From positions 1-64,000 of the forward strand of contig RCNN01000045.1 of assembly GCA_003667245.1 (NCBI GenBank): a stretch of DNA of 64,000 nt, written 5' to 3'. The notes under the pieces were generated by a model. That model was not told the DNA's origin, searched no databases, and was given only the letters and a program-made list of their open reading frames with translations. Shown one piece after another: positions 26,301 to 39,568 of this stretch (position 1 is the first letter of the stretch; each line of letters begins with the position of its first letter). This DNA is from Heterostelium multicystogenum. Its lineage: Eukaryota; Evosea; Eumycetozoa; Acytosteliales; Acytosteliaceae. Position numbers and translations under genes: made by a program.

Positions 26301-29290
26301 GGCTCTTTATCCTCCACATTCTCGAGCACCAGAGAGAGTGATACGAGAACTGGATGCCAAATACATGAAAGCATTGCTTTGAGTTGCTCCAAAATATTTC
26401 CATGGTGGAAACGATCACGTGTATCGACAATAGGCTTTTGTGGGTCATCCAAATTGAATGCTGATCTCATATTTAAACTTGGCTCGTCAGAGACATCAAT
26501 CATCGTCCTTGAGTGATAGACGCTGCATTGAAATACGATCATAAATGCCAAGTAGATATTGCTCATCAAAGTTCTTTTTTGTCGTTGATTCCTGCATTCA
26601 TCTTGATCCAATCAGCCTTGGTCATATGTGTCTTGATAGCGCTAGAGTGCAAGTCTGTTGCCAACATAACAATAGCAAAAGAAAGAATAAAAGCAGCGTC
26701 GTCGTTAGCAAAACTCAAAGTTGGGCGAATCTTTGTTGTCAAGATAGAAACGTTTTGCAAAAGTTTGTACGACACGGTCCACCTTTTGTGCTTCACCTGG
26801 CAGACGGAAGTATGCAGTGAAATAACGAAGTGCATTGTCGAGTGTATATCCAGTAAAGTTGAAGAGTGCTGTGTATGCCTCCAGGATTGGCAAGGTTTCT
26901 CTCTCTGAAATGTATACACCAATGTTTGTCTTGTCGAGTCCTTCGGTGTCCCTAAAGAATTTTGCAAGCTGAACATTGTCACGCTCCACTACACCAAGAC
27001 TCACAAACTGGTCAATACCTTTCTTGGGACTCGTCTTAAACTTGAGCTTTGCTTCTTCAATCTTCAATTTCTTCTGTTTGGCGAGTGTGTATTGATTCTC
27101 TGCAGGCAAGCTGGCGAGTTTAGCAGCCAGTCCTTCTTTCTTACTTCGCAGTCCATCGTCCAAACTTTTAAGTAAGAGGGCAATACACTCTAGTGCCAAA
27201 TATTTGACTTTCATCTCATAAAGCTTGTTGTCTGGTACGACCATTTGTGCAATTTTAGAGAGATTCTCAACTGTTCTCTGGAATATATCTTTGGAGCCGA
27301 TGGAGCAATCATAGTTGACATAGAGATCGATGAGAATCTGAGCACTCTCGCAGATGTTTCTGAGCACTTGCAATACCATCCAACGATGTTGAATGGAACT
27401 GGTTCCAGACTCCAAAACACGCAAAATAATAAGTGAAAAAGTATTGTCCAATTTCATCCTTGAGGAACTCTCGGTAGTGCACAGCCAGATAGAGGAACAG
27501 AGTGAGGGATATCTTGAAAATAGTGTTGTTTGGCGACACTCCAGACATCAGAATCGAAGGAAACAGTCCTTCTCTAATCTCATAATTTACAATATTAGGG
27601 AAGTTCTTCAAGCATCTTCCGTAGTCCTCGAATATCGATGATAAAGCTCCAAAGAGAATACTCTAATTTTAATTTCAGGTGGTGAATCATAGCTTTGATT
27701 GAATTGGGAATGTAAGTAATAGAACTCTATAAGCTCGTGCCGTTCAAATATACATACTCTGTAATCTCTCTCAATGATAGTTCACAGAGCAATCTAAATA
27801 TTAAGATGGCATCACGTAGCAAAATATCATATTCTTCTTTTTCGTTGTCGAGCATTGTCATTGTAGGTGACACTGTTGGATGAACAATCTTTGAACTGGT
27901 GGAGTCTTCGGATTGTTGTGATTGATGTTGCTGTTGTGTTGGTTGACTTGCGTTATTGTTATTGTTGGTCGAAGCTGATGATGATGCTGCTGCTGCTGCG
28001 TCTTTTTGTTCATCGGTGGTAGGATGAGTAGTATTAACTGCTTTATCGATTATTTCATCAATGATATTTGAAACCTGTTCAACTGTTGATGAAGGTGTCA
28101 GTATAGTCGGGAGTGTCGAAGGTGATTGAAGCTCGGGTGGCAATGAAAGCGATAGATTAGTTGTGCTTACACCTGAGATATCAGGTGTATTGCTGCAGAT
28201 GACATATTATGATCACTGTTGTTGCTGTGGTTGTTATTATTATTATTACTATTATTGCTGTTTGGATTCAGCGTTGGTGTACTTGGTGGCTTAGCTGTAT
28301 TAGAGGAGGTATGATGAACAATGTATTTCTGATTCTTAAACTGAGAGAATAACCTGTTCAGTAGCTGAGTGATCGATGTCTTTGATGCGTTGAATAGATT
28401 TGAGCCTGATTTCGAATGTACATAGATATAAAAGAGTGTCTTGACTGCCAAAACCAATGTATACTTGTGGAACTTAGTGGAGACAGTCACCACCATCTTG
28501 ACTATCTGCAGTAGTGTCATCTCATCGCCTACGTCGAGACTATGTACCAGAGTCGGCTCCAAGAACATATCAATCAACGGCTTCTTATCTGAATTCAACA
28601 TGCTAGATATAATATAGTTTGCTGCAATCAATTTCTAGAGATAGGTTAGTGGCAATCTAATCAACTTGAAGGTAGCCAATAACATACTTCTACAAGCTCA
28701 AGGGAAGGGTTGATCAGCTTGGTCAGTCGAGACTCAAATGATTGGCGATAGATGTTTGAAAGCTGCTGCACGATTGTGATCCAAGTTGGGTTGCGTGTTA
28801 TCTGGTCGGGGTCGGTAGTCTTTGTGAGCAGATTTGGCTGCTGTTTGAGTGTCTCCAATATGTTTCTGATCTCTTCTTTGATGGGCTGTTGCTTCTTTCC
28901 ACAGTCTGCAAGTATCTTGTTGAGACCTCTGTTCAGGAGGTTTGCTATTGGCTCTGGTGTGCTTGGTGGTGTCTGGTTGGTGCCACTGCTTGACAGACCA
29001 CCACCCGACGAGCCACCACTCACATTCAGCAAGCCGACCAGTGGCGACGATATTGGTGTCGAGCTGGTGGTTGATGGCTGGCTCGACTGCTTCGATGGTG
29101 TTGAGGGTGTAATTGATGGCGAGGGTGTGGTAGGTTGTGGTGGTGATGGTGTTGTGGCAGGTGTAACAGATGTGGTAGCTGGCGTACTACCATTATTAGC
29201 ATCTATGGATACACCACCATTTTGGCTCTGTTGTTGTAGTTGTGGCGATTGTTGTTGTAGTACTTGAGGTTGTGAATTAGGTGTTGACAT
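23386..29290 (-). CDS. BIG/ARFGEF-type ARF guanine-nucleotide exchange factor (Sec7 domain), fragmented by indels
   Basis: Large ARF-GEF acting at the trans-Golgi/endosome. Starts at 29290 with a low-complexity Gln/Thr/Pro/Ser leader. The DCB region follows (LLNRGLNKILADCGKKQQP..., LIAANYIISSMLNSDKKPLID), then Asn/Gln tracts and the HUS region. The Sec7 domain is at about 26980-26500; it contains the glutamic-finger loop FRLPGEAQKVDR, then FANDDAAFILSFAIVMLATDLHS and MTKADWIKMNAGIND. Helical HDS repeats run to the C terminus (LWELIFRGFLLPIFDNV, CHQFLKIFQ, DDKFMRNMSIFYDL). The order matches BIG1/BIG2/yeast Sec7. At least nine single-base frame changes occur, e.g. near 28170, 27436, 26721, 26575, 26500 and 26286, plus an intron near 28635-28670. 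All conserved blocks remain, so I infer sequence errors, not loss. Confidence 0.85.
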
Positions 29291-30461
29291 TTCTTCATAT
29301 AGCTATCAGTATTGTATGTAAGCTTTTAATAACCAATATTAATGTCTAATACCCTAAAACAACTCAAAAATATCAAACAACACAATTGATATATTCAATA
29401 ATAGTTTTAAAATATAATTATTATTATTATCTGACTAATAAATAATGATACTAACTGATATATACTATTCTTTGGTTTATAAAAAACATTTAAACCTATT
29501 TTTGATGTTGTTTATTTTAGTTTGCCTGATGTTGTAATAAATATTTATCAGTTCCCCCACATACAATGCAACAACTAATAATAATTAAAACAATAAATAA
29601 ATAAATCAATGTTCAAACTAATGTGTATTTTGTTTTTCTTTTTTTTATTTTTATTTAATTTTTTTAAAGGCAGGTATGCAAAAACAGCACTGCATAAAAT
29701 TTATTACTCTTGTTTTTTGTTTTTTTGTTTTTTTGAAGTTAGAAAAAAAACACAATAATAAGTTCATTTATAAAAGTAATAAAAAGGTATTCTTTTATTA
29801 AATGAAATATAAATAATAAATATTATTATTATTATCTAATTCTATTTTACTAAATCAAAAACAAAAGAATAATTTTGTGACCCAAGTTCTTTGATAGAAA
29901 AGATTGCTGTTTTTGGATTCCATGAAGATCATTGTTTGTTGTACATCGTTGATTATTTGCGACTCAACATATTATCATGTTGATGTTTTACAAAAATGAG
30001 AACAGGGAATAGATAGCAACTGGTTTTGTGTTTGGCTAAAAATGGTTGAACCTAATCTGTATGAAATGTTCAACCACGATAGGAGCTATTAAATTTGCAG
30101 TACAAAGATGACGATATGGCAATGAATCTTTAATTTCGATCCCGCTATCAAAAAAATCTAAACAAGGTCGGAAAAAATTTGGATTTATCACAAGATATTT
30201 GATTTTCTAAATCAAATAGGGTTACACTAACTTTTAGAATAGTAATAGTAAAAATCATCGGATATTAATAATAATAATATTAATATTTTTGTATAAGATC
30301 AACTTTTGTAAGATTTCTTTTTGGTATTATTTATTTATTTATATATATATTTATTTATTTATTTTTGTATTTTATATCTTTGGTTTATTGTTGGCGACAA
30401 ACTGTTGCTTGAATTTTGTAAATTTAATAATATTGTGGTTGGAGAGATACACTTGGAAGAA
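29291..30461. other. Divergent intergenic region
   Basis: About 1.2 kb between the minus-strand ARF-GEF and the plus-strand receptor array. Very AT-rich with T and A runs (29640-29750). The stretch 29880-30240 is less AT-rich, but no ORF or RNA was recognised in it. Confidence 0.5.
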
Positions 30462-33400
30462 ATGAATTATTTCAAATTATTAGCGACAATATTAATGTTG
30501 TCGTTGGTGATAACATTTACCAACGGTGCTGTGTTAAATGAACCCGATTGTAGGTATTACTAATAAAATGAAATATTTCTAGTTCCTGGCTAATAAATCA
30601 TTTCCAAAACAGTGACATCTATAAGATGGATTTCCCAACAATTTCAATTTGGTTGGCCACTCAACGAGACTGATTGTGCCAAAATCACTCCTCGAATCAG
30701 TTGCACCAATAATGGCACTCATCAAAATATTTCATCAATGTAAGTAAGCTGGATCATTCATTAGCCAATTATATTAATTGTCTATTCAACACCAGTTCTT
30801 TATATTTAAATACTGCCATTCGTACCGTAGTACCACAAGGCAATCCGCCTCAAATAGACGGACTTTACTTTAATGAATTGTTTTTACTATCTCTTGATAC
30901 TACTAATCCTACTGTTGATAAAAGTCAAAATTTGCTTGAACTTCTTCATAAACCTAGTAATAGTAATCTTCAAAAACTCTAGTATGTGATCCAATTTTTC
31001 CAGTGAAGTATCCTACTAATTAATTTATTAGCTTGTATAATTTCAATGATCCAGTCTATGTGCCCAATAATTTTGGAATATTTTTTCCTAGTTTGAGTCA
31101 AATGTAAGTAAACATATATTATATTACTAATATCTTGAATATTACTTTGTTAACGTAAAATTTCTGATATTTAAAATCACATTTAGAGTTATGATTAATA
31201 TGACTTTTCAGTCAAGTCTTCCAAGATCTATGGTAACTCCAAATTTGATGTCCTATACTTGTTCTGATTGCAAGTTCACCAATGAAAGTTATTCCCAAGA
31301 CATTGATTTCAATCAGAAGTATCCATATATTGATTCTTTGTAAGTTGTAAAATGATAGTTGGATTTATTTACCTCTTGTATTAACATTCTATTTTTATTT
31401 TAGAGACCTCTCTTATCCTCAAGAAACACTTTTTGATTTCACAACTGGTAACTTTCCAGTACTCAGAAGATTGTAAGTTTATAAATTATTCTTTTAATTA
31501 TTAATTACTAATGTCTAATCAAAATTTAGTGTGCTTCGCACCAAGCAACCAGTCAATGTAAAGTTTAATGGTTCAAATCTTTTGTCTTATTTGTATGTAT
31601 AATAATATTTTAAGGTTATAGTATACGATTGCAATATATTAATACCATTTAATAAATAGGAAAGTAGTCTCAGACTTACTGGATACTAGAAATATCACTA
31701 ATATAACACTAACAAACTCTTATCCACTATTGGCTGATTTGTAAGTTTCTTTGTTCACAAATGATAATAATATAATAAACTAATATTTATTTAGGTATGC
31801 TACTAATGCCAATATAGTGCCTTCCGACTTATCTCAATTGTCTTTGAAATCAATGTAATTATTAATCATATATAAATATATTTTATTACTAATATGATGA
31901 TAACATTTATATTAAACAGATATCTTCAGCAATCAAGTCCAATAACCAATCTTAGAAATGTGAATTCTATATCGATTATTGGTTCTTTTGCACCAATGAA
32001 CTTCCCTCAAGCGTCATGGATGCAAAACAATTCCGATGTGTAGGTTAACAACTTTATTTAAATAGAAATAATATTAATTGAATCATTGTAGAGTGTTAAG
32101 TAATAACGATATTTCTGGTGAACTACCAGATTATCCATCAATGGGATACTATCCAGTCAGATTAGTATTATACGATAACCCTCGAATTGTAGGTTCAGTT
32201 CCAGAATCTTATTGTTATTCATCAAATTTAGAAATGAGCAATACTTCTGTTACTTCTGTTCCTGACTGCTTTTATTGTGCATGGAATATCTTTTATGGAA
32301 GCTTTGGAAAAGCAGTAAAACCTAGTAATTTTCATTTGCAGTAAGTTTAAATTACATTTATTCCAAACTATTTATTATTAATAATGAATAATATATAGAT
32401 TCAACTTTGTTTCAATACTTATTTGTATTCACTCCATCCAATCCTTTCACAAGAAATATTACATTAACTGGAAAGAATTTGGGTTTTAATAATATTCCTG
32501 GATTGATAACTGTACTGAGAAACAGCCAGTATATGTAAGTAATATTATCAAATCAAAAGAAGAAATTTATCATATTAATAGTATATTACTTTAGTTTTGA
32601 TACCCTTGGAGAACAGTCAGGACAATTTACATTTCAAGTCTATAATAAGAATCATACTATAACCTGGGTCTATGATAGTATGTATTGTATTTAATTAGTA
32701 AATTATTATTCAAGTTAATAATTGTTATAATTATTATAGAAACCGTAATTCACAGTGCTAGTGCTTCATCAAGCACGGAAGAGGGTTTAATTGTATCCAT
32801 TAATGCCACTATAGATGTTGGATTTGATTATTCTATCAACTTCAACGGACAGCCATGTATTATAAGTTTGAAGATAGATGAGGAAATTAGGTGTACTATC
32901 AGCAATTGGGTTGCATCATCCAATAGAATGTTATCAATCAATTCAACCTATCAATTATTTAGTGTTCCATTACTCATACAAAGTAAGACAAATTAGCTTC
33001 AATAGAATCAGTTGCCTGAGTATTAATCAATAATCTATTAAAGATACCCCTGTTGTTACTTCAACCTCAAAACTAAATGAAAAGGGAGGAGATTTAATAC
33101 TTTATGGATACTTCCAAACAAATATCTATACAATAGATATTACCATCAATAACATTCCTTGCAACTATACCAATGGTAACGAGTCAGTCATTGAATGTAA
33201 TATTAACAGCAGCCTTTCTGTTGGATTTGCTGAACTAGTTGTAGTTGTAAATAGTGTAGTATTCAAGTCTAAAACTGTATTAATCATTTGTAAGTAAACT
33301 TTATATAATTATTGAACTATATTAAATCTTATTAAACTTTGATTTAAATTAGATCAACTCTTTGAACCATATAATTGTATTGCACCTGGATCTAAAGATA

Positions 33401-34350
33401 ATGCAGACTGTAGTAATAGAGGAGACTGCCTGGACAATAAATGTATTTGTAACAATGGATTTGGTGGATACTATTGTGAGTCGGAATTGACACCAACAAT
33501 CGTATTCCAACCTAATACAACATCACCTGACATAGCCATTGCCAAAAATAATACGCAATTCAGTTTCAATGTTATTGGAATTGAAGAATTAAATGATTTA
33601 AGAGAAACTGTTACCTCCTATAAAGTCAACCCCAAAGACTGGACCTATTCTTCATCAACTTCTAATGATACCGAAAACCACAAGTATATCATCTCATCGA
33701 GCTTCAATTTAGAGACCAATATTGATCGCTTTACCAAATCAAAGAATATCACTTTTGGTGGATTGACACAAGGTTATCCTGAAAACTCTATTAAGATGTC
33801 GATCACAATCAGTGGATGGTTGTTCTCATCAAACTTGAACACTCTCAGAATTCTATTTGCAACAGAATCATCGTTTGAGCAGTTGGATGATAAATGTAAA
33901 TCAGAAATAGAAGAAAGTCAACAATTTGATTCTTTCAACAACTTGAAGTATTTGACAATCAGCAAAGATGGAGTTAAGTACTTTGGAAGATTCTTGGACT
34001 ATGTGCTATCAGACAACAGACCTGCTTATTCGATGAATGAGATCATCAGTAACTCCACAACAGATCAATCACGATCTGTTGTTATTGGAATCAACATGCC
34101 ACAGAGTAAAACCACTGTGATTGACCCTGATTTCTCTGTTTTAGTAGATTCAGCAAGCGAGCCCAAGGATTGTAAAGAAACACCATCATCTGTATCATCA
34201 GAGTCTTGGAAACTAATTGCAATTATAGTCCCAGTAGGTGTTGTTGCAGTTGCATTGGCAACAGGTATCATTGTTTACGTTTTCAAACGTAAGCAAAGTA
34301 TAAGACAAAATAAACTTATGCAAAGTAGACTTGCAAGACTAAATAAATAG
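30462..34350 (+). CDS. LRR-TIG-EGF-ComC surface receptor, paralogue 1
   Basis: Type I membrane protein starting MNYFKLLATILMLSLVITFTNG (signal peptide). A WPLNETDC cap follows, then about ten short leucine-rich repeat exons, each ending with the first two bases of a Leu/Met codon before GTAAG. One later exon holds a longer LRR block (VLSNNDISGELPDYPSMG) closed by cysteines (VPESYCY...VPDCFYC). Two TIG/IPT modules come next, then an EGF module (CSNRGDCLDNKCICNNGFGGYYC) and the ComC domain (MSITISGWLFSSNLNTLRIL, YFGRFLDYVLSDNRPAYSMNE). A transmembrane helix near 34205-34285 precedes a short basic tail. This is the first of three tandem copies. It is probably a cell-contact or recognition receptor; the ligand is unknown. 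The ComC family name is used by architecture. Confidence 0.85.
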
Positions 34351-34790
34351 TCTTGATAGCTAATTTTGGCTCTTACTAAGTATTGCAACTGAACTCCATA
34401 TTGCAGATCATTACAATCCGTTATTAATTGAATCACACATGATATAGTTATGATTCTTGATTTCTCTATAATAGTCTGCCATGCAAGTGACCTACACTGT
34501 ATGCCTGTTCCTGATCAGGCAAATTTATTTTCTTAATGATCAAATAGAGATGCTTAATATGGTTCCTAAAGCCATTGGTGATGTTTTGAAATATTGTGAA
34601 ATTAACTTTTTCTACTAAAAACTGATAAAGTGAACCCTCCCATTAAAAAGATAAAAATCATGAGATTATCAAAAATATCAGAAGTTTGTTGATGTCGATC
34701 AAAATATCTTTGTTCATGTGGAGTGTAAGGTAATTAATATTAAATAGGGTTCTCTTTAATTAAATTAAATCAATTTTATAAACTGAGAAA
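34351..34790. other. Intergenic region between receptor paralogues 1 and 2
   Basis: AT-rich, with a small hairpin GCCTG-TTCCTGAT-CAGGC near 34501-34518. No ORF or RNA gene was recognised; it must include the promoter of paralogue 2. Confidence 0.5.
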
Positions 34791-37700
34791 ATGTTAAAAA
34801 ATAACATTATTTGTATATTATCTGTATTATTATTTGTATTTTTAAATTGTAGATTTTATGTTTGTCAAAGTAATCCTGTATTGACAGAACCTGAATGTAA
34901 TGTTTTATTAATTTTAGATAAAATATTAGATTAAATATTAATTGGAATTTTGTTATTACATTTTTATATAGTAAGCTCACTAAGATGGCTCATTGTTCAA
35001 TATAGATTAGATTGGCCTTTGAATGAGACAGAGTGTTCAAAAATAAGTTCTCAAATAGGTTGTACTAATACTGGAACAGGCATTGAGAATATTAATTCAA
35101 TGTAATAATATTAATTGTATTTCATCAATAACATTTGTTTTCTAAGTTAACATCATTCTTTAAATACTTGTAGAGTTATAAATGATTCGCCTGCTGTTGA
35201 ACAACAATTATATTTACCAACGATTTCCTCATTATCATTTCCAAAGCTAATTCTGTTTAGAGTTGAAAACAAGAATCCTGTATTCGATAATACTAAAAAT
35301 GTTTTAGATCTATTTAATAATGCTGATAATGCCAACATTTCCTTGCTATAGTAAGTTTATAAAAATTTCTACAAAACAAGATTAAATTAATAATTTTCTC
35401 TTTAGTTTTATTAATGTCTATGATCCTGTCGTCTTTCCATCAAATTTTGGACAGTACTTCCCTAATCTTAAATCAGTGTATGATAGAAAAGGAATTGGGT
35501 CAAATTAAATATACTAATAATATTATTATTACTATTATTAAGGATGTTGAACTTATGTACCATAGGATCGGACATACCATCTTACTTGCTAAATTCAAAT
35601 ACTATTTACTTTTCAAATCTTTTATCAACATTTCTACCAGGAAAATTCAAAATTAACTTTGACTTAGATTTAACTTATAGTAGTTTGCAAGTATTGTAAG
35701 AAATAACTAAATATGTCATAATCCCATTATTATTCTAATGAAAATTATAGAAACTTAGTTTTTTCCAACAGACTATGTTCAAACGAAAAACAATTACAAC
35801 ATAAACAGCTCAAATTTTCCTTTGATTCAATCATTGTAAGTATACTATTTTTCTATATAAATTGAATAAAAATATTTATTAACCTTTTGGAAAGGACTTT
35901 AACTTTTAATCAAGATGTTAAAATTGTAATTAATTCAACAAGTTTAACCAAATTGGTAAATTTCATAAACATGAATATTACTATTAAAAATATTAACATT
36001 GTTAACCTAATAGTCAAATTTGGGATCAATTAATTATTTGTCAAATAACTCCGCTCCTTATACAATATTAGATATATCATTGGCCCCTTCTATTTCAAAA
36101 TTGTATGGAATAGGTTTCATATGATCGGAAAGATAATTTATTACTAATAGAAATCTAGAGAATTACAAAAAACATTGTATTACCCTAAGGATTTATCAAA
36201 TTTTCAAAATTTAGCTGATTTGTAATTATACTAGATTAGGAATAATATGTGATTATTTTTAACTTTACTAACTATTTTTTAAAGGAGGTTAACTCAATCT
36301 AATATCCCTGAAAATGTGTCGAATTTAATTAATCTTGAGGTCTACGAATCAATCAGCCCATTTCCACCCAAGAAATGGTTTAAAAAATCAATTTATTCAT
36401 CATTGTAAGTTTGAATAATTCAAAACGAAATCAAATTACCTAATTTATATTTAAGAACCTTAAATCAAAATGGTATTAAGGGACCTATAAAAGACTATCC
36501 TGGTGAAGATTTTTTATTTTTCGAGACTTGTACTTATGGATAACCTGGAAGTAAATGGAAGTCTACCGGAATCATATTGCTATATAAATGCCATTACTAT
36601 AATGAATACCAATATTTCAAGTATTCCAGATTGTTTTTATTGTAGATGGGATATGTTCAAAAGTAGTTTTCCAGGTCTAACACTGTCGTCTAACTTTTTA
36701 TGTGGTAAAGTAAAACATTTACTTTACATATACAACCTTTTACTAAATTACCTTATCATTTTTAACAACTACAGTACCCAAGTTAGAAAAGACTTTATTT
36801 ATTTTCAATGAAAAGAATCCTAATCCAATCAATATGACAATTTATGGAAAGAATTTAGGATGGGATCCAATTCAAAATATGGAAATGGTCTTAGCTAATT
36901 CCAAGTTTATGTATGTATATCGAGATACTGAAAATAATTTAATAATAATTCTAATGTTTTCATTTAGCTACAATAATAATAATTCTTCAAGTGGATCTTT
37001 TTCGGTTTATTCCACTACACTATCATTTAGATGGGTTTATGATGGTAAGCTGATCAAAATTCTTCAAGAAAACTATTTTATTAATTAAAACAAAGTTACT
37101 GAGCTTTTTAGTGCTAATGGAAGAAGAAGCGGACGTGATATCTCTATAGTAATCTATGGAATATATAATGAAACTATGACTTATTCAGTAAAGGTAGATC
37201 AAGTTAATTGTGAGGCAGTTTCAATATCCAAAAACTTGTTGATATGTGCTTTACGAGCTTATCCAACATCTAGATACCCTATTGTTTTGGTAGAAAATGA
37301 ATATCAATCTTTAAATACAACTCTAACTTTCGACAGTAAGTACATTTTATCTCTCAATTAGAAAATTCACTAAAACTATAACTTTATACCAAGACATTCC
37401 AATTGTGACTGCAACATCCAGGCTTTACCAAAATGGTGGCGAATTAATGTTATATGGAATATATTTTGAAATTATTAATCAAATCCTAGTCACTGTAAAT
37501 GATATAAATTGTACTATAACTAGCTCCAATTCATCTTTAATAGTTTGTAATATTGAAGGTGGACTCTCAGAAGGTTTTGCAAATCTAACACTTATGATGA
37601 ACGGAAATCATTTCTTCTCTAACAGTTTATTAATAATATGTAAGTTCATCCAATTTGGTTATAGAAATAATTACTAATTTTAAAGTAGATCCCTCTGTCA

Positions 37701-38677
37701 GTAACAATGACTGTAGGAAAGAAAATACCTTGATTGATTGCAGTGGAAACGGAAAATGTTCAAACAATCAATGTATTTGTAACAATGAATTTGGTGGATA
37801 TTATTGCGAATCAGAACTGACACCAACAATTGTATTCCAACCAAATACAACATCTCCTAATATCAAAGTAATCTCAAACAACACTCAGTTCGAATTCAAT
37901 CTGATTGCTATTGAAGAACTGAATGAATTGAGAGAATCGAAAAGGTCATACAAGTTTGAGAAATCAAATTGGATCTATTCTACTTCATCATCGAATGATG
38001 TTGACAATCATAAATACATCTTGGAAGATAGTAATATCGAACTTAATGCCGAGATCAATATTGATCTATTCAAGAATGACAAGAATATTACCTTTGGAGG
38101 TATGGAACTAAACTATCGATCAAATACATTGAAGATGTCGATCACAATCAGTGGATGGTTGTTCTCATCAAACCTGAACACTCTCAGAATTCTATTTGCA
38201 ACAGAAACATCATCCGATGATAATTGTCAAACAGATATCAAAGATAACCAACAATATGATGCACTCAACAACTTGAAGTATTTGACAATCAGCAAAGATG
38301 GAGTTAAGTACTTTGGAAGATTCTTGGACTATGTGTTATCAGACAACAGACCTGCATATTCAATGAATGAGATCATCAGCAACTCTACAACAGGACAATC
38401 ACAATCTGTTGTTATTGGAATCAACATGCCACAAAGCAGATCAACAACCATTGACCCTGACTTCTCTGTACTGATTGACCACGAAAGTGAACCAGACTGT
38501 ACCGGATCAATCTCATCTAAACCAATCAAATTGGCAGCAATTATTACGCCAATAGTGATTATTGTAGTTGCAGCTGCCATTGGTACGACTATCTATCTGG
38601 TGAGACGTAAGAAATTCCACAGGCAAGATCGAAAAGTGCAAAACAAACTCAACAAACTTAAGAAATTAGATGTATAA
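34791..38677 (+). CDS. LRR-TIG-EGF-ComC surface receptor, paralogue 2
   Basis: Same architecture and exon plan as its neighbours. Signal peptide MLKNNIICILSVLLFVFLNC, WPLNETEC cap, a series of short phase-2 leucine-rich repeat exons (34975-36400), and a Cys-closed LRR end (LPESYCYINA...IPDCFYCRWD). TIG modules lie at 36780-37650. The EGF module (CSGNGKCSNNQCICNNEFGGYYC) and ComC domain are in one long exon (about 37686-38677), with a transmembrane helix near 38540-38600 and a Lys-rich tail. The exon 37736-38470 is almost identical in nucleotides to 42502-43237 of paralogue 3, while the LRR parts differ strongly. One or two LRR exons (35470-35760) show possible frame problems. Confidence 0.82.
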
Positions 38678-38838
38678 TAAATAAACTTTAGATAACCTTC
38701 AAGTATCTCTTTCAAACTTTTAAAAACCTTGAAAAACTCAAGTTTTCCCAAATGTTTCCCAATTTGTGATGGAGTGGTGGTTAGTCTTTTGTTCAAATCT
38801 GAAGGTGTTTTAATTTGAATTTAACAACACATACTTCA

Positions 38839-39183
38839 ATGGATAATTTAGAAAGATTAAAACAAATTCAATTAGAAATCGAGATTTGTAGTCAATCTCT
38901 TAACTATTTACAAGAGAGAAACATTAAAAGAAATGAAAGATATGAAAAAGAATTAGATCATAGACTAAAAGTAAAAGAGAATAACTATGTAAGAAGTCAA
39001 AGTGAAAGACAAAATGAAAAAGATAATAGAGAAAGAGAAAAAGAAAGAAGTGAAAGGAAAAGAGATAGTGAAAGAAGTGAAAGAGAAAGATATGAAGGAG
39101 AAAAAGCCAAAGAGGAAACTATTAGACTTCAAAAGAGAATTAACGAACTTGAGGCTGAACTTATCACAATGATGGGAAACTAA
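38839..39183 (+). CDS. Short charged coiled-coil protein
   Basis: Intact 114-residue ORF beginning MDNLERLKQIQLEIEICSQ. The centre is very rich in Glu/Arg/Lys/Ser (repeats of the SERSERER type) and the end has leucine heptads (IRLQKRINELEAELITM). It would form a single long helix or coiled coil. It lies between receptor paralogues 2 and 3 in the same direction. The downstream 10-bp hairpin at 39381-39405 could mark its 3' side. Function unknown; a chance ORF is less likely because the heptad pattern is regular. Confidence 0.6.
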   Translation: MDNLERLKQIQLEIEICSQSLNYLQERNIKRNERYEKELDHRLKVKENNYVRSQSERQNEKDNREREKERSERKRDSERSERERYEGEKAKEETIRLQKRINELEAELITMMGN

Positions 39184-39568
39184 TATTTAAAGGTCCAAAT
39201 GCATGCACCATCTGGAAATCAGAAAGCAATATTCTATGATTCATCATTTACAAATTATAATAATCAAATTTTTAGTATAAATTATTCTTATTCACCCAAG
39301 AGAACACAGATCTTTATAAATGTATTTTACTATCTATTACAATAAAATAGAATTCTTCACAAGAATAATATCTCAAGTTTATTGATGAGATCTTTAATCT
39401 CATCAAAAAACACTAGTACTTTTTAACCCCTACTTAAATTTTCATTCCTATGGATATAGATTTTTTTAGATATTAATATTCGAACAATCACTTCTTAACC
39501 TTTGTTTTATTAAAATCAATGAACAATAAATTTTTGTTGTTTTGTTTCCTACCATTTATTATCTATTA
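39184..39568. other. Intergenic region with a perfect hairpin
   Basis: Contains TTGATGAGAT-CTTTA-ATCTCATCAA at 39381-39405, a 10-bp perfect stem followed by six A. Otherwise AT-rich and without recognisable genes. Confidence 0.6.

Noticed and set aside
28752..29267. 171-codon plus-strand ORF.
   Set aside because: It is the complement of the low-complexity Gln/Thr/Pro leader of the ARF-GEF, whose frame is supported by the downstream domains.
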